In this document: piece by piece, positions 41,163-41,213 of the stretch
Position numbering within the stretch: the stretch's first letter is position 1
How the letters are laid out: each line of letters begins with the position of its first letter
Assembly (NCBI RefSeq): GCF_903915725.1
Contig: NZ_CAIWTY010000010.1
Span: forward strand, 1 to 41,213
Length of the DNA stretch: 41,213 nucleotides
Origin: an uncultured Rhodopila sp.
GTDB lineage: Bacteria > Pseudomonadota > Alphaproteobacteria > Acetobacterales > Acetobacteraceae
Direction: 5' to 3'
The notes under the pieces: model-generated
What the model was told of the DNA's origin: nothing
The model's database searches: none
The model's input: only the letters and a program-made list of their open reading frames with translations
Position numbers and translations under genes: made by a program

Positions 41163-41213
41163 ATGATTGACCCTGACCCGATTCGCGAACGTTTTGGCAA
41201 GTTGTCAGCGCAT
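41163..41213 (+). CDS. Start of a probable ISAzo13-type transposase (runs off the window)
   Basis: The last 51 bases encode MIDPDPIRERFGKLSAH with no stop. The beginning I-R-E-R-F-x-x-L-x-x-H is the way many ISAzo13-family transposases open (followed there by LDERxRRL). Only 17 residues are visible, so the call rests on one short motif. If right, an insertion sequence or its remnant begins close to this point, and its left end should lie within 41035-41162, where I could not recognise a terminal inverted repeat. Confidence 0.5.
   Translation, partial: MIDPDPIRERFGKLSAH

Noticed and set aside
1..41213. CRISPR array, rRNA or tRNA genes
   Set aside because: No regularly spaced direct repeats, no rRNA-like conserved blocks and no cloverleaf with a recognisable T-loop were found by eye; a covariance-model search would be needed to exclude small RNAs.

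Overview
This 41.2 kb window comes from a high-GC alphaproteobacterial chromosome. The wording of ribosomal protein S4, the NodT-type efflux outer-membrane protein, the PadR-DUF2218 pair and the dispersed palindromic repeats ending in CGTCATG/CATGACG all fit the Rhodospirillales, most likely Acetobacteraceae. No rRNA, tRNA, CRISPR array or phage module was seen, and no complete insertion sequence. Gene content is mostly ordinary accessory chromosome, with scattered decay: remnants of aroE and a LysR regulator at the left end, a twice-broken MFS transporter, a degenerate PIN-like toxin next to an intact DUF433 gene, and a degenerate Uma2 endonuclease. The right edge appears to enter an ISAzo13-type transposase.

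Layout. 1-683: gene debris. 684-1337: DedA membrane protein, followed by a mosaic of palindromic repeats. 1799-5869: rpsD (GTG start, with its own terminator), a tiny membrane protein, a short-chain dehydrogenase, an ABC exporter half-transporter and a small secreted Pro/Tyr-rich protein. 6065-9052: a class III CoA-transferase, a TTC38-like TPR protein and an RlpA-like protein. 9529-14450: a complete tripartite drug-efflux operon (periplasmic adaptor, DHA2 pump, outer-membrane channel) with a divergent TetR regulator and a perfect 19-bp palindromic operator between them. 14511-18841: UPF0158 protein, broken MFS gene, and a Cache-HAMP-kinase-receiver hybrid sensor. 19132-25354: a three-module fused oxidoreductase (HcnA, HcnB and HcnC-like units in one 949-residue chain), an amidase, a polysaccharide deacetylase and a DUF2272 lipoprotein. 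25750-27048: PadR regulator, DUF2218 and YjbQ, under a promoter filled with two small palindromes. 27336-30156: AhpD-like protein, periplasmic trehalase and a small lipoprotein. 30337-35774: alpha/beta hydrolase, DUF433 plus broken DUF5615, a secreted protein, and a tightly packed run of M19 dipeptidase, aldo-keto reductase, DCC protein, DUF3429 and SDR. 35775-37571: an AT-richer island holding a PEP-CTERM-type secreted protein and Uma2 debris. 37622-41162: LLM-class flavoprotein, a small unknown, DUF29, a ThDP-dependent enzyme and another palindromic repeat.

Functional links. The clearest physical modules are the TetR-controlled efflux operon, the PadR-DUF2218-YjbQ operon and the overlapping genes at 32381-35774. 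The amidase and fused oxidoreductase are 97 bp apart on one strand and may act in sequence: hydrolysis of an amide, then oxidation of the released amine or imino acid. This is inference. The observations most worth following are the HcnA-B-C fusion, the PEP-CTERM island and the degraded DUF433/DUF5615 pair.
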